This document shows, piece after piece, positions 1-9,620 of a DNA stretch of 61,763 nucleotides. The notes beneath the pieces are model-generated. The model was given only the letters and a program-made list of their open reading frames with translations, was not told the DNA's origin and did no database searches. This DNA comes from Eubacterium coprostanoligenes. Lineage in GTDB: Bacteria > Bacillota > Clostridia > Oscillospirales > Acutalibacteraceae. The position numbers and the translations under genes are program-made. The stretch covers positions 1 through 61,763 of the forward strand of contig NZ_FUWW01000013.1 of NCBI RefSeq assembly GCF_900167205.1, written 5' to 3'. Numbering within the stretch: position 1 is the stretch's first letter; the number at the start of each line of letters is the position of its first letter.

Positions 1-30
1 AAATTATTTTTACAAGTATTAATATAATTC

Positions 31-59
31 TTGACATTACATTATATATGGAATAAAAT
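31..59 (+). promoter_or_regulatory. Sigma-A type promoter of the ilv-leu operon
   Basis: TTGACA at 31-36 and TAAAAT at 54-59 are separated by 17 bp, close to the housekeeping consensus. Transcription should begin near 66, leaving a leader of only about 40 nt before ilvB. That is too short for a T-box or peptide attenuator, unless another promoter lies left of the window. Confidence 0.7.
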
Positions 60-106
60 ATTAACTAATATTTTTAGATAAATATAGAGTATTAAGGGAG
101 GATATT

Positions 107-1771
107 ATGGAACTTAACGGCTCACAAATCGTACTTGAAGTTCTTAAGGAACAGGGCGTAGACACTATCTTCGGTTATCCGGGTGGTACTATCCTTAACA
201 TCTTTGATGAACTTTACAAGTACGGCGACACATTTAATCATATTTTAACTGCTCACGAGCAGGCTGCCGCACACGCTGCTGACGGCTATGCAAGAGCAAC
301 GGGCAAGGTTGGCGTTTGCTTTGCAACATCCGGACCGGGCTGTACAAACCTTGTAACAGGTATTGCAACGGCTTATATGGACAGCGTGCCTGTTGTTGCC
401 ATAACATGCAATTATGCTACATCGGGACTTGGCAGAGATTCTTTCCAAGAAGTTGATATTTGCGGTATCACTATGCCAATTACAAAGCATAATTTCCAGG
501 TTGAAAAAGTTGAGGATTTGGCGGATATTATTCGCCGTGCATTCAAAATTGCACAGACAGGTCGTAAAGGTCCTGTGTTGATTGATATTCCAAAGGATAT
601 TACTGCGGCTTCCTGCGAATACACAAAACAGGATAAAGTTATTCCTGAAAAGGCAAAAACTCCAAAGGAGTCTTGCTTTAACAGAGCGGTTGAACTTCTT
701 AACGGTGCAAAAAAGCCTATTATTTACTGCGGTGGCGGTTCTGTATCATCAAATTTAGGTCAGGAACTTGTTAAGTTTGCAGAAAAAATTGACTGTCCTG
801 TTGTTTCATCGCTTATGGGACTTGGCGCTTTTCCTTATAATCATCCGCTTCACCTCGGTTTGATTGGTATGCACGGACATTTTGAATGCAATAAGGCGGC
901 TCATGATTGCGATGTTCTTATTGTTTGCGGTGCAAGATTCAGCGACCGTGTTGCAGGCAACAGAGCAAAGTTTGCACCAAATGCAGAGATTTTGCATATT
1001 GATATTGACGCTGCCGAAATGGACAAGAATATTATGTCAAATTATCATCTCCGTGGTGACCTTGCTGATATTATTCCTATGCTTACAGAAGCTGTTGACA
1101 AGCAAAACCACAGCGAGTGGCGAGCTGAAATCAAGAGCTTTTCAAGACCGTTCAAGCAACTTCAAATCGGTGATTATGTAAATCCGCAGACTTTGATTGA
1201 AAAGATTGATGCAAAAACAGCGGATGATACAATTGTTGTAACAGATGTCGGTCAGCATCAACTTTGGGCTGCACAATTTTATAAATACAATTTGCCTCGT
1301 ACTCTTCTTTCTTCAGGTGGTTTGGGTACAATGGGTTATTCTATGGGCGCTGCAATCGGCGGTCAAGTTGGTTGTCCTGACAAGACTGTTGTTATGTTTG
1401 CGGGTGACGGCGGTTTCCATATGAATTTGTCAGAGCTTTGCACTATGAGATCATACAATATTCCTGTTAAGATGTTCATTATGAACAACACAGTTTTGGG
1501 TATGGTTCGTCAGTGGCAAAAACTTTTCTACGAAAATAGATTTTCTGATACAGACCCTAACAGAGCAACTGATTTTGTTAAAGTTGCAGAGGCATTTGGC
1601 GTCAAGGGACTTCGTATTAACACTAATGATGAAATTGACAGCGTTCTTGATGAGGTTTTCTCATATAACGGGCCTGTACTTGTTGATTGCAGAATCAGCA
1701 AGGATTCAAATGTACTTCCTATGATTCCTCCCGGAGGAGCTCATACGGATATTATTGAAGAATTTAATTAA
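107..1771 (+). CDS. ilvB: Acetolactate synthase, large (catalytic) subunit
   Basis: ThDP-dependent enzyme that joins two pyruvates to acetolactate, or pyruvate and 2-oxobutyrate to acetohydroxybutyrate, the first shared step of valine, leucine and isoleucine synthesis in the cytoplasm. The N-terminal ThDP domain has GYPGG (23-27) and the proton-relay Glu51 in HEQAAAH. A central FAD/domain-3 region follows. The C-terminal ThDP-Mg motif begins GDG at 433 and ends NN at 460-461. At 554 aa it has the usual length. GGGAGG lies 7 nt before the ATG. ilvN follows 15 bp downstream, so the two subunits are co-translated. No frame damage is seen. Confidence 0.96.
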   Translation: MELNGSQIVLEVLKEQGVDTIFGYPGGTILNIFDELYKYGDTFNHILTAHEQAAAHAADGYARATGKVGVCFATSGPGCTNLVTGIATAYMDSVPVVAITCNYATSGLGRDSFQEVDICGITMPITKHNFQVEKVEDLADIIRRAFKIAQTGRKGPVLIDIPKDITAASCEYTKQDKVIPEKAKTPKESCFNRAVELLNGAKKPIIYCGGGSVSSNLGQELVKFAEKIDCPVVSSLMGLGAFPYNHPLHLGLIGMHGHFECNKAAHDCDVLIVCGARFSDRVAGNRAKFAPNAEILHIDIDAAEMDKNIMSNYHLRGDLADIIPMLTEAVDKQNHSEWRAEIKSFSRPFKQLQIGDYVNPQTLIEKIDAKTADDTIVVTDVGQHQLWAAQFYKYNLPRTLLSSGGLGTMGYSMGAAIGGQVGCPDKTVVMFAGDGGFHMNLSELCTMRSYNIPVKMFIMNNTVLGMVRQWQKLFYENRFSDTDPNRATDFVKVAEAFGVKGLRINTNDEIDSVLDEVFSYNGPVLVDCRISKDSNVLPMIPPGGAHTDIIEEFN

Positions 1772-1785
1772 GGAGGACTTCGGCT

Positions 1786-2295
1786 GTGAAAGAAAAGTTG
1801 GTTTTATCGGTTCTTGTAGATAATGAAAGCGGTGTTCTTCAAAGAGTTGCAAGCCTTTTTTCAAGAAGAGCTTACAACATTTCTTCTCTTACCGTTAGTG
1901 AAACAGAGGACGAGAAGTTCTCTCGTATGACTATCGAAACTTACACAGAACCTGAAAATTTCAGACAAATTAAGCGTCAGCTTATGAAACTTGAAATTGT
2001 TGAAAAAGTATCGGAACTTACCGCTGAAAATTCGGTATCTTCAGAACTTCTTTTGGTAAAGGTTTACGCCAAGGGTATTGAACAAAAAAATGCTCTTTTG
2101 GAACTCAATGCAACCTATGGTTCAAGAGCTCGTGATATTTCACCTGAAACTATTACTCTTGAGTATACAGGTCAGGGCGAAACTATTGACAGATTCATTA
2201 AAGAACTTGAAGAAAAATTCGGTATTGTTGAGCTTGCTCGAACAGGTGTTACCTCACTTCAAAGAGGCGCAGGCTCATTTACCGAGGATATATAA
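1786..2295 (+). CDS. ilvN: Acetolactate synthase, small regulatory subunit
   Basis: Regulatory partner of IlvB that activates the catalytic subunit and gives feedback inhibition by branched-chain amino acids. The first 80 residues form an ACT domain (LSVLVDNESGVLQRVASLF, then YNISSLTV). The C-terminal half matches the ALS small-subunit C-terminal domain. The length of 169 aa is typical. The start is GTG, supported by AAGGAGG about 8 nt upstream. It is the second gene of an ilvB-ilvN-leuC-leuD operon with very short gaps. Confidence 0.95.
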   Translation: MKEKLVLSVLVDNESGVLQRVASLFSRRAYNISSLTVSETEDEKFSRMTIETYTEPENFRQIKRQLMKLEIVEKVSELTAENSVSSELLLVKVYAKGIEQKNALLELNATYGSRARDISPETITLEYTGQGETIDRFIKELEEKFGIVELARTGVTSLQRGAGSFTEDI

Positions 2296-2307
2296 GGAGG
2301 TAATGTT

Positions 2308-3567
2308 ATGGGAATGACAATGACTCAAAAGATTTTGGCTTCTCACGCAGGTCTTGACAGCGTTGTTGCAGGACAGCTTATTGAGGCAAATCTTGATATG
2401 GTTCTCGGCAATGATGTTACTTCTCCTGTTGCCATCAACGAAATGAATAAATTTGGCAAGAAGTCTGTTTTCGACAAGACAAGAATTTCTCTTGTTATGG
2501 ACCATTTCACACCAAACAAGGATATTCAATCTGCTGAAAACTGCAAGCAGGTACGCACATTTGCCAAAGAATTTGGGATTACACATTATTTTGATGTCGG
2601 AAATATGGGCATTGAACACGCACTTTTGCCGGAGCAGGGCATTGTAACCTGCGGTGATTGCATTATCGGTGCGGATTCACACACTTGTACATATGGTGCG
2701 CTCGGTGCATTTTCAACAGGCGTTGGTTCAACCGATATGGCTGCCGGTATGGTTACAGGCAAGGCTTGGTTCAAAGTTCCGTCTGCTATCAAGGTTGTAA
2801 TCACAGGCAAAAAGCACGGCTATATTTCAGGCAAGGATGTCATTCTTCATCTCATCGGTGAAATCGGTGTTGACGGTGCTCTTTATAAGTCTCTTGAATT
2901 TACAGGTGACGGAATTAAAGAACTCTCTATGGATGACAGACTTTGCATTTCAAATATGGCAATCGAATGTGGCGCGAAGAACGGAATTTTCCCTGTCGAT
3001 GACATCACTCTTGAATATGTCAAAGGTAGAAGCGAAAGAGAATATAAGGTTTTTGAGGCTGACGCAGATGCAGAATATGAAAGAACAATCACAATTGACC
3101 TTTCAACTCTCAAATCAACTGTTGCATTTCCTCATCTTCCTGAAAATACAAAAACATTTGACGAGATTGACAGAATTGATATCGACCAGGTTGTTATCGG
3201 TTCTTGCACAAACGGCAGAATGGAAGATATGCGTGTTGCCGCTGAAATTCTCAAGGGTAAAAAGGTTGCTGACGGAGTTCGTGTAATCGTTATTCCTGCA
3301 ACTCAAACAATTTACCTTAATTGTGTTAAGGAAGGTCTTGTAGAGGCGTTTATCGAAGCAGGTGCTATTGTTTCAACTCCGACTTGCGGACCTTGTCTTG
3401 GTGGTCATATGGGAATTTTGGCTGCCGGTGAAAGAGCAGTTTCAACTTCAAACAGAAATTTTGTTGGCAGAATGGGTCACACAAAGTCAGAAATTTATCT
3501 TGCTTCTCCTGCAGTTGCCGCTGCATCTGCAATTAAGGGATATATAGCTGACCCTGAAACATTATAA
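2308..3567 (+). CDS. leuC: 3-Isopropylmalate dehydratase, large subunit
   Basis: Aconitase-family enzyme that isomerises 2-isopropylmalate to 3-isopropylmalate in leucine synthesis, acting as a heterodimer with LeuD. The [4Fe-4S] ligands are visible as Cys300 (GSCTNGR) and Cys360/Cys363 (TCGPCLGG). At 419 aa it belongs to the shorter archaeal/clostridial LeuC type rather than the roughly 465-aa enterobacterial type, so homoaconitase-like side activity cannot be excluded. AAGGAGG lies 7 nt before the ATG. leuD follows after 15 bp. leuA and leuB are not in the window. Confidence 0.94.
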   Translation: MGMTMTQKILASHAGLDSVVAGQLIEANLDMVLGNDVTSPVAINEMNKFGKKSVFDKTRISLVMDHFTPNKDIQSAENCKQVRTFAKEFGITHYFDVGNMGIEHALLPEQGIVTCGDCIIGADSHTCTYGALGAFSTGVGSTDMAAGMVTGKAWFKVPSAIKVVITGKKHGYISGKDVILHLIGEIGVDGALYKSLEFTGDGIKELSMDDRLCISNMAIECGAKNGIFPVDDITLEYVKGRSEREYKVFEADADAEYERTITIDLSTLKSTVAFPHLPENTKTFDEIDRIDIDQVVIGSCTNGRMEDMRVAAEILKGKKVADGVRVIVIPATQTIYLNCVKEGLVEAFIEAGAIVSTPTCGPCLGGHMGILAAGERAVSTSNRNFVGRMGHTKSEIYLASPAVAAASAIKGYIADPETL

Positions 3568-3582
3568 GGAGGTATAGATATT

Positions 3583-4062
3583 ATGAATGCTAAAGGCAGA
3601 GTACATAAATTTGGAGATAATGTTGACACCGATGTTATCATCCCTGCAAGATACCTCAATCGTTCTGATGAAGAATGGCTTGCTTCTCACTGTATGGAGG
3701 ATATTGATGCGGATTTTGCAAAAAATGTAAAAGCAGGCGATATTATGGTTGCCGAGGCTAATTTTGGCTGTGGTTCATCAAGAGAACACGCACCGATTGC
3801 AATCAAGGCTTCAGGCATTTCCTGTGTAATCGCATCAACTTTTGCAAGAATTTTTTATCGCAATGCAATCAATATCGGTCTTGCAATCCTTGAATGTGAT
3901 GAGGCTGCAAAGGATATTAAAGACGGTGACGAAGTCGAGGTCGATTTTGACAGCGGAGTAATATCAAATATCACAACAGGCAAAACTTATCAGGCACAGC
4001 CTTTCCCACCGTTTATTCAAAATATTATTAAAAACGGCGGATTAATGAATTCAATTAAGTAA
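3583..4062 (+). CDS. leuD: 3-Isopropylmalate dehydratase, small subunit
   Basis: Swivel-domain partner of LeuC that completes the active site. The family signature [10 protein letters not shown] is at about residues 65-74. The N-terminus reads [20 protein letters not shown], as in short (159 aa) LeuD proteins. AAGGAGG precedes the ATG. It lies directly after leuC and 10 bp before a small unknown gene, so the leuCD dimer is produced from one message. Confidence 0.95.
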   Translation: MNAKGRVHKFGDNVDTDVIIPARYLNRSDEEWLASHCMEDIDADFAKNVKAGDIMVAEANFGCGSSREHAPIAIKASGISCVIASTFARIFYRNAINIGLAILECDEAAKDIKDGDEVEVDFDSGVISNITTGKTYQAQPFPPFIQNIIKNGGLMNSIK

Positions 4063-4072
4063 GGATATTTTT

Positions 4073-4483
4073 ATGGATATTTTTGAAATAACTGATGATT
4101 CTGTTAATAAAGCGTGGGCAGGCTCGGATGGTTACTGTTTTTCAATGAAGGATTATACGCTTAAAAATGTTAGTGAACTGTCGGATAACGACATTCCTGA
4201 CAATGTTTCAAAATCTCAAATTATGGTTACTCTCGGCTATGTTCCGTATGTAACCGTCACTGATGTTGAGATTATGCGTGCCTTTATTGACACCATAAAC
4301 AATAAAAAACTCAAGGGCAATTTTGAAAAGGTTGAAGATAATGATTATGTTGAAACTTTTTGGAAATATTGCAACATTTATCCTGAAATCAGCAATGATT
4401 ACGGTGATTTTGAGCATAAGTATGTCAAAAACAAAATTGTTGATTGGTGCAAGGAAAACGGCATTAATTATGCAGTAAAATAA
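4073..4483 (+). CDS. Hypothetical protein, last gene of the ilv-leu operon
   Basis: A 136-aa soluble acidic protein that I do not recognise. There is no signal peptide, transmembrane segment or metal motif. It contains several aromatic residues and two Cys (residues about 22 and 102). It starts 10 bp after leuD with a modest AAGGA site and ends 6 bp before a strong terminator, so it is translated with leuCD. Nothing in the sequence proves a role in leucine synthesis. Confidence 0.75.
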   Translation: MDIFEITDDSVNKAWAGSDGYCFSMKDYTLKNVSELSDNDIPDNVSKSQIMVTLGYVPYVTVTDVEIMRAFIDTINNKKLKGNFEKVEDNDYVETFWKYCNIYPEISNDYGDFEHKYVKNKIVDWCKENGINYAVK

Positions 4484-4489
4484 GATTTT

Positions 4490-4518
4490 GAGGCTGGATT
4501 TTCTTCAGCCTCTTTTTT
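4490..4518 (+). terminator. Rho-independent terminator of ilv-leu operon
   Basis: GAGGCTG (4490-4496) pairs with CAGCCTC (4506-4512) across a 9-nt loop and is followed by TTTTTT. Confidence 0.9.
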
Positions 4519-4530
4519 ATGCTGTGCTAT

Positions 4531-4564
4531 ATTACAATTTTGTAATGGAACAACTCATTATAAT
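4531..4564 (+). promoter_or_regulatory. Promoter and palindromic operator of the two-component genes
   Basis: ATTACAATTTTGTAAT (4531-4546) is a perfect inverted repeat with 7-bp arms. It covers the expected -35 position of a TATAAT box at 4559-4564. No good -35 is present, so the promoter is probably activator-dependent. The half-site TGTAAT recurs before the ABC transporter genes. Confidence 0.5.
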
Positions 4565-4601
4565 ATGATAATATATTTATATGATAATTAGGAGATGCTG
4601 T

Positions 4602-5279
4602 ATGGATATATTTTTGTTAGAAGATGATGATGCAATTGCAATGGGTTTGTCCTATTCTCTCGAAAATGAGGGATATACCGTAACCGTTGCAAAAAGCGTT
4701 TCTCAAGCACTTGAAATTATAAATAAAAAGAATTTTTCAATGTATTTGCTCGATTTAACTTTGCCTGACGGAAGCGGATATTCCGTGTGCAAAAGAATTA
4801 AGGAAATCGGCGATTTTCCTGTTATATTTCTTACGGCATATGATGATGAGGTAAATGTTGTTATGGGGTTTGAACTCGGTGCCGATGATTACATCACAAA
4901 GCCGTTCAGACTTAAAGAACTTCTTGTTAGAATTAAGAGCGTATTCAGACGATACAACAATGACAGCGGTGACGGTAAAATCAAAGTTAAAGATTTGGTT
5001 GTTAATACAAATGAAGCAAAGGTTTATAAAAACGGCAACGAAATTGTCTTGACTGCAATGGAATACAGATTGCTTCTTATTCTGCTTAATAATAGAGGCT
5101 GTGTCCTTTCACGCACACAGCTTTTAGAAAACATTTGGAATGTTGCGGGTGACTTTGTTGAGGATAATACTTTGACCGTGTACATCAAACGCCTTCGTGA
5201 TAAAATTGAGGAGAATCCAACAGAACCTAAATATATAAAAACAATCAGGGGTCTTGGATATATTATTGAAAATGAATGA
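4602..5279 (+). CDS. OmpR/PhoB-family response regulator
   Basis: DNA-binding response regulator of 225 aa. The receiver domain has the acidic pocket EDDD (7-10), phospho-acceptor Asp51 in LLDLTLPDG, Thr78 and Lys100 (DYITKPF). A winged-helix output domain with the usual IRGLGY ending follows. I chose ATG 4602 because TAGGAG sits 8 nt before it; an in-frame ATG at 4581 lacks a site. The sensor kinase gene overlaps its 3' end by 8 bp, and an ABC exporter follows. This arrangement resembles BceRS-type modules that sense antimicrobial peptides, which is an inference from layout. Confidence 0.9.
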   Translation: MDIFLLEDDDAIAMGLSYSLENEGYTVTVAKSVSQALEIINKKNFSMYLLDLTLPDGSGYSVCKRIKEIGDFPVIFLTAYDDEVNVVMGFELGADDYITKPFRLKELLVRIKSVFRRYNNDSGDGKIKVKDLVVNTNEAKVYKNGNEIVLTAMEYRLLLILLNNRGCVLSRTQLLENIWNVAGDFVEDNTLTVYIKRLRDKIEENPTEPKYIKTIRGLGYIIENE

Positions 5280-6264
5280 TAGAGAAATAAGAATAGTATT
5301 GATTGTATCATCGGTTTTGACCGCTGTGCTTTCTTTCATATGTGCTTTTTTCAGCAAGATATGTGCTGTTTTGTGCTTGGCACTTGGCATAATTTTGATA
5401 ATTATTTTTACAGTTGTTACAAAACGCAGATACAAAAATCTAAATGACCTTAACGATTATCTTTCGCTTGTCTGCAAAGGTATATACGATATGAATATTG
5501 ATGACAATACCGAGGGCGAATTATCAATATTAAAAAATAATTTGTATAAGGTCATCACACTTTTGCAAAGTCAAAATGAATATCTGAAAAATGACAAATT
5601 ATATCTCGCAGATTCAATTGCAGATATTTCGCATCAACTTAAAACTCCGCTTACATCAATGATGATGATGTGTGAACTGCTCGAAAATGAAGAAAACCCC
5701 GATAAACGACAGGAGTTTGTTTCTGTTATCAACAATCAGCTTTCAAAAATGAAGTGGTTAATTACCAATATTCTCAAAATTTCAAAGCTTGATGCAGATG
5801 CAACCGAATTTAAAAGGGATGAAGTAAGTATATCAAAAGTGCTTGACGACAGCTTAAAACCGTTTGCTTTGACCGCAGAACTGAAGAATATTGCTATTCA
5901 AAACGGTGCAAATGATTTTGTCTTTAACGGTGATGAAAGCTGGACGGTTGAAGCAGTTTCAAATATTGTGAAAAACTGCCTCGAACACACAAATGACGGC
6001 GGAAAAATCATTATCGCAAGTGAATCAACCAACCTGTACAATAAGTTGACAATATCCGATAACGGTTGCGGAATTGCAGAGGAGGATTTGCCTCATATAT
6101 TTGAGCGATTCTATCACGGTAAGAATTCATCAAAGGACAGTGTCGGTATTGGCTTGGCACTTGCGAAAACCGTTTTTGAAAAAGAAAATGCCTCCGTCAC
6201 AGTTGAAAGTGAGCAGGGTAGAGGCAGTGTTTTTGAAATAAGGTTTTACAAATCTGTTGTTTAG
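5272..6264 (+). CDS. Sensor histidine kinase, intramembrane-sensing type
   Basis: A 330-aa kinase with two closely spaced transmembrane helices (about 8-28 and 33-52) and almost no extracytoplasmic loop, the pattern of intramembrane-sensing (BceS-like) kinases. The H-box SHQLKTPLTS carries His121. The ATPase domain has an N-box (NIVKNCLEH), DNGCGI and GIGLAL. ATG 5272 overlaps the regulator gene; a TTG at 5254 is also in frame but less likely. With no sensory domain, the adjacent ABC permease is a likely signal source, as known for Bce systems. Confidence 0.88.
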   Translation: MNDREIRIVLIVSSVLTAVLSFICAFFSKICAVLCLALGIILIIIFTVVTKRRYKNLNDLNDYLSLVCKGIYDMNIDDNTEGELSILKNNLYKVITLLQSQNEYLKNDKLYLADSIADISHQLKTPLTSMMMMCELLENEENPDKRQEFVSVINNQLSKMKWLITNILKISKLDADATEFKRDEVSISKVLDDSLKPFALTAELKNIAIQNGANDFVFNGDESWTVEAVSNIVKNCLEHTNDGGKIIIASESTNLYNKLTISDNGCGIAEEDLPHIFERFYHGKNSSKDSVGIGLALAKTVFEKENASVTVESEQGRGSVFEIRFYKSVV

Positions 6265-6272
6265 TGACATAA

Positions 6273-6317
6273 CTGTAATTTCTCTGTCACGGCATTGTAA
6301 TTCTCGTTTTATAGAAT
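6273..6317 (+). promoter_or_regulatory. Direct-repeat operator and promoter for ABC transporter
   Basis: TGTAATT occurs at 6274-6280 and 6296-6302, a 22-bp period (about two helical turns), upstream of a TAGAAT -10 box at 6312-6317 that has no recognisable -35. The repeats share TGTAAT with the palindrome before the regulator gene, so they are probable response-regulator sites. Confidence 0.5.
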
Positions 6318-6340
6318 AGGGCACGAAAGGAGAGATGACT

Positions 6341-7033
6341 ATGAAAATTCTCGAAGTAAAAAATCTATCAAAAATCTACGGCAAGGACGAAACAAAAGTC
6401 GTTGCACTTGATAATGTGTCTTTTTCTGTAAAACAAGGTGAATTTGTGGCAATTATCGGTCCGTCAGGTTCGGGTAAATCTACGCTTCTTCACATCCTCG
6501 GCGGAGTTGATGTTCCGACAAAGGGAAGTGTAATAATCAACGGAACCGATATTTCGACTCTTGACGAAACAAATCTTGCAATTTTTCGTCGCAGACAAAT
6601 CGGACTTATTTATCAATTCTACAACCTCATTCCGATTTTGACGGTTGAGGAAAACTTGACCCTCCCGCTGTTGTTAGACGGCAGAAAGCCAAATCAAAAA
6701 ATTATTGACTCTCTCGTAAAAACTCTCGGTCTTGAAAACAGATTGAAACATTTACCGAGCCAACTTTCGGGCGGTCAGCAACAGCGTGTTTCCATCGGCA
6801 GAGCATTGATGAACAATCCTGCTCTTATGCTTGCCGATGAGCCGACAGGTAATCTTGACAGCGAAAATACAAAGGAAATTATTTCACTACTCAAAAAATT
6901 TAATAAAGAGAACAACCAAACTCTCATTGTCATAACTCACGATGAACGAATTGCACTTGCAGGCGACAGAGTTATTGCTATTGAGGACGGCAGAATTACA
7001 AGAGATGAGGTGAAAACGGATGAATATCGTTAA
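6341..7033 (+). CDS. ABC transporter ATP-binding protein (MacB/LolD-like)
   Basis: ATPase subunit of an export-type ABC transporter, 230 aa. Walker A GPSGSGKST is at 40-48. The Q-loop YQF, signature LSGGQQQR, Walker B LMLADEPTGNLDS and H-loop THD all follow in order. I prefer ATG 6341, 8 nt after GGAG, to ATG 6335, which is too close. It overlaps the permease gene by 14 bp. The family exports lipoproteins, peptides or antimicrobial peptides; the substrate cannot be read from sequence. Confidence 0.92.
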   Translation: MKILEVKNLSKIYGKDETKVVALDNVSFSVKQGEFVAIIGPSGSGKSTLLHILGGVDVPTKGSVIINGTDISTLDETNLAIFRRRQIGLIYQFYNLIPILTVEENLTLPLLLDGRKPNQKIIDSLVKTLGLENRLKHLPSQLSGGQQQRVSIGRALMNNPALMLADEPTGNLDSENTKEIISLLKKFNKENNQTLIVITHDERIALAGDRVIAIEDGRITRDEVKTDEYR

Positions 7034-9581
7034 TAAACTCACTCTCCGTCACCTCAAAGAAAACAAGGGCAGAACCCTTGTCACAACATTTGGAATTATT
7101 GTTTCGGTTGCAATGATAACCGCTGTTTTTGTTGCAATGGCATCATTTTTGCAGTTGTTTGCAGATGTCTCTGTTGTGTCAGACGGCAATTATGCCGCAC
7201 AACTGTCTGATGTAAAACTATCAAGTCTTGATGAACTTTACAAGGATGAAAGAATTGAAACCGTTGGCCTGTGTGATGAAAATTATAAACAGTTCAAAAT
7301 TGACAACGGCAAGTCTGACAGGCTTGCAACAGGCTCAATCGGCGCTTGTGATGACGGATATTTTAAAATGTTCATTCAGGCTGATTATGACGGAACTTTG
7401 CCAAAAACAAGTGACGAAATTGCTGTGCAAAGTGATTTTATCGAAAAGAACGAACTTGATTGGCAGGTCGGCGATATTGTATCTATCCCGTGCGGTATAA
7501 GAACCATGAGGGATAAAGACGGTGAATTCGATGTCACGGGTGCATATTCAAAAGGCGAAAAGTTTGTACGGCAAGAGGATAAACAATACAGAATAACTGC
7601 GATCCTTCATCAAAACAATCCTACTTCCGAATTTGCATTTTTAACTTATTCGGATAATTTAAAGGCAAATCCGACTGTTGCTTTTCAACTTAAAACTCTT
7701 AACAGCAAGTCTTTAGATGTTGTGAATGATATTATAGATAAGGCAAATCCGGGTGCAAGCACAGTAAACAAAGAATTGCTTTATTCCAAACTTTCATTTT
7801 CAAGTGACAGCTTTGTAGCGGATATTTTGCCTCTTGTTGTTATTTTACTTATTATAATTATGGTCGCTTCCGTTGTCCTTATTTATAACGCTTTTGCAAT
7901 GTCGCTTTCCGAAAAGGTAAAGTATCTCGGTATGCTCTCGTCAGTAGGTGCAACCAAGCGACAAAAACGATTTTCCATTTATTATGAGGGATTTATTCTT
8001 GCACTGTTTGGTATTCCTCTTGGCATCGGCGCAGGTGTTGCCGGCATCGGTATAACACTCAAGGCACTCGGCAAAAAAATCATTGCTACTTCAATGATTA
8101 ACGGAGTAACCGAACAAAATGTTTCAATGAAAGTCGTATTCCCGATTTGGGCGGTTTTGATTGTTTTGGGTTTGAGCATCATTACAATTTTGATTTCTTG
8201 CTCGATTCCGGCTAAAAAGGCTTCAAAGATTTCTACAATTTCTGCCATCAGACAATCTGACGAAATAAAGGTTAAAGCAAAGACGCTCAAATGTCCGAAA
8301 TATATCAAAGTAATTTTTGGCTACGAAGGAGAACTTGCATATAAAAACCTCAAACGAAAAGGCAGAAAAGCAAGGGTAATTACCGTTTCAATCGCACTTT
8401 CTATTGTTTTGTTTTTGAGTTGCAATTATTTTTGTGCTCTTTTCGCAAACGAAACGGTAGCGCAGGACTCAATGCCATATCAAATCGGCGTTTATCTTGA
8501 TGAAACAAACCGTGAAAGTGCAATAAAAGAATTTGAAAATATTGACGGCATTGACGATATGTATAGTGTAACAAATCTTTATTATTTTGTTCAAAAAAGC
8601 AAGAACTATAAAAATAATTTCGAGATGTTTACAGATAATAAAAACCTTACCAATGCTTACAGTCGAGAGTTTTCAAATAGATTTGCGGTTCTAATAAATA
8701 TGCTTGATGACGATATGTTTAATGAACTCTGTGCTAAAAACGACATTGACAGCAAGGCATATTATAATTCAAACAATAAGTGCAAATTGCTGTTGATGAA
8801 CAATGTTTCTCACACTGCAAACGGCAAAAAGGTGTTCACCGATAATATTCTCGGCTCAAGTTTTAAAGAGGCATATTATCCGGAAGATAATCTTCAATTT
8901 GAAATTACGGACTTTGTTAAATACAGCAATGCCAAACCTTGCAATTTGAACAATATCGGAGTTATTTCGCTGTATATGCCGTATTCACAGTTTGTAAAAG
9001 TTTGCAAGAACATCAATGCAAACGACAATCAACTTTCAAAATATATTTTGGGAATAGAAACAACCGACCATCAGAAGGTTACAGAAAAGCTGAACACAAT
9101 ATCCGATGACGGAAAATATTCCGATTTTTCAGTTGTTGATTTTTCGGAACAAATGCAAACATTCAATACTATTGCTTTGGTAATTCAGGTGTTTGTTTAT
9201 GGCTTCGTTGCATTGATTTCGCTAATTACAATCTTTAATATTATCAACACGATTTCTTCGGGTATAGCTTCTCGTAAAAAGGAATTTGCAATGATGAAAT
9301 CTGTCGGAATAACACCAAAAGGTTTCAACAAAATGATTATGCTCGAAAGTGCTTTTTACGGAATAAAGGCTGTAATTTTCGGCTTGCCGATAAGTGCATT
9401 GATTTCTTTCGGTATGCACAAGGCTTTGAATAACAGCACAACAACATTTTCAATAGATTATCTGCTGTATTTGATTGTTGCACTTGTTGTGTTTGCAATC
9501 ATCGGTATGACAATGATTTATTCAGTCAAAAAAGTCCAGCAAAACAATATAATCGAAACCTTAAAAGATGATATAAACTAA
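7020..9581 (+). CDS. FtsX-like ABC transporter permease, two-module
   Basis: An 853-aa membrane protein built as two MacB_PCD/FtsX units. A helix at about 20-45 is followed by an extracytoplasmic domain to about 260 and three helices (about 265-400). A linker leads to a helix near 455, a second extracytoplasmic domain to about 700 and three final helices. This duplicated layout differs from BceB (about 650 aa with one large loop) and is closer to VexP/SalY-type permeases. It forms the exporter with the overlapping ATPase. A role in peptide-antibiotic resistance is inferred from the two-component neighbours. Confidence 0.88.
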   Translation: MNIVNKLTLRHLKENKGRTLVTTFGIIVSVAMITAVFVAMASFLQLFADVSVVSDGNYAAQLSDVKLSSLDELYKDERIETVGLCDENYKQFKIDNGKSDRLATGSIGACDDGYFKMFIQADYDGTLPKTSDEIAVQSDFIEKNELDWQVGDIVSIPCGIRTMRDKDGEFDVTGAYSKGEKFVRQEDKQYRITAILHQNNPTSEFAFLTYSDNLKANPTVAFQLKTLNSKSLDVVNDIIDKANPGASTVNKELLYSKLSFSSDSFVADILPLVVILLIIIMVASVVLIYNAFAMSLSEKVKYLGMLSSVGATKRQKRFSIYYEGFILALFGIPLGIGAGVAGIGITLKALGKKIIATSMINGVTEQNVSMKVVFPIWAVLIVLGLSIITILISCSIPAKKASKISTISAIRQSDEIKVKAKTLKCPKYIKVIFGYEGELAYKNLKRKGRKARVITVSIALSIVLFLSCNYFCALFANETVAQDSMPYQIGVYLDETNRESAIKEFENIDGIDDMYSVTNLYYFVQKSKNYKNNFEMFTDNKNLTNAYSREFSNRFAVLINMLDDDMFNELCAKNDIDSKAYYNSNNKCKLLLMNNVSHTANGKKVFTDNILGSSFKEAYYPEDNLQFEITDFVKYSNAKPCNLNNIGVISLYMPYSQFVKVCKNINANDNQLSKYILGIETTDHQKVTEKLNTISDDGKYSDFSVVDFSEQMQTFNTIALVIQVFVYGFVALISLITIFNIINTISSGIASRKKEFAMMKSVGITPKGFNKMIMLESAFYGIKAVIFGLPISALISFGMHKALNNSTTTFSIDYLLYLIVALVVFAIIGMTMIYSVKKVQQNNIIETLKDDIN

Positions 9582-9587
9582 AAAATA

Positions 9588-9619
9588 AGGCTGTTTCAAA
9601 ATGGAACAGCCTATATTTT
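9588..9619. terminator. Bidirectional terminator
   Basis: AGGCTGTT (9588-9595) pairs with AACAGCCT (9605-9612). It is followed by T-rich sequence on the plus strand and by TTATTTTTT on the minus strand, so it serves both convergent genes. Confidence 0.85.
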
Positions 9620-9620
9620 T

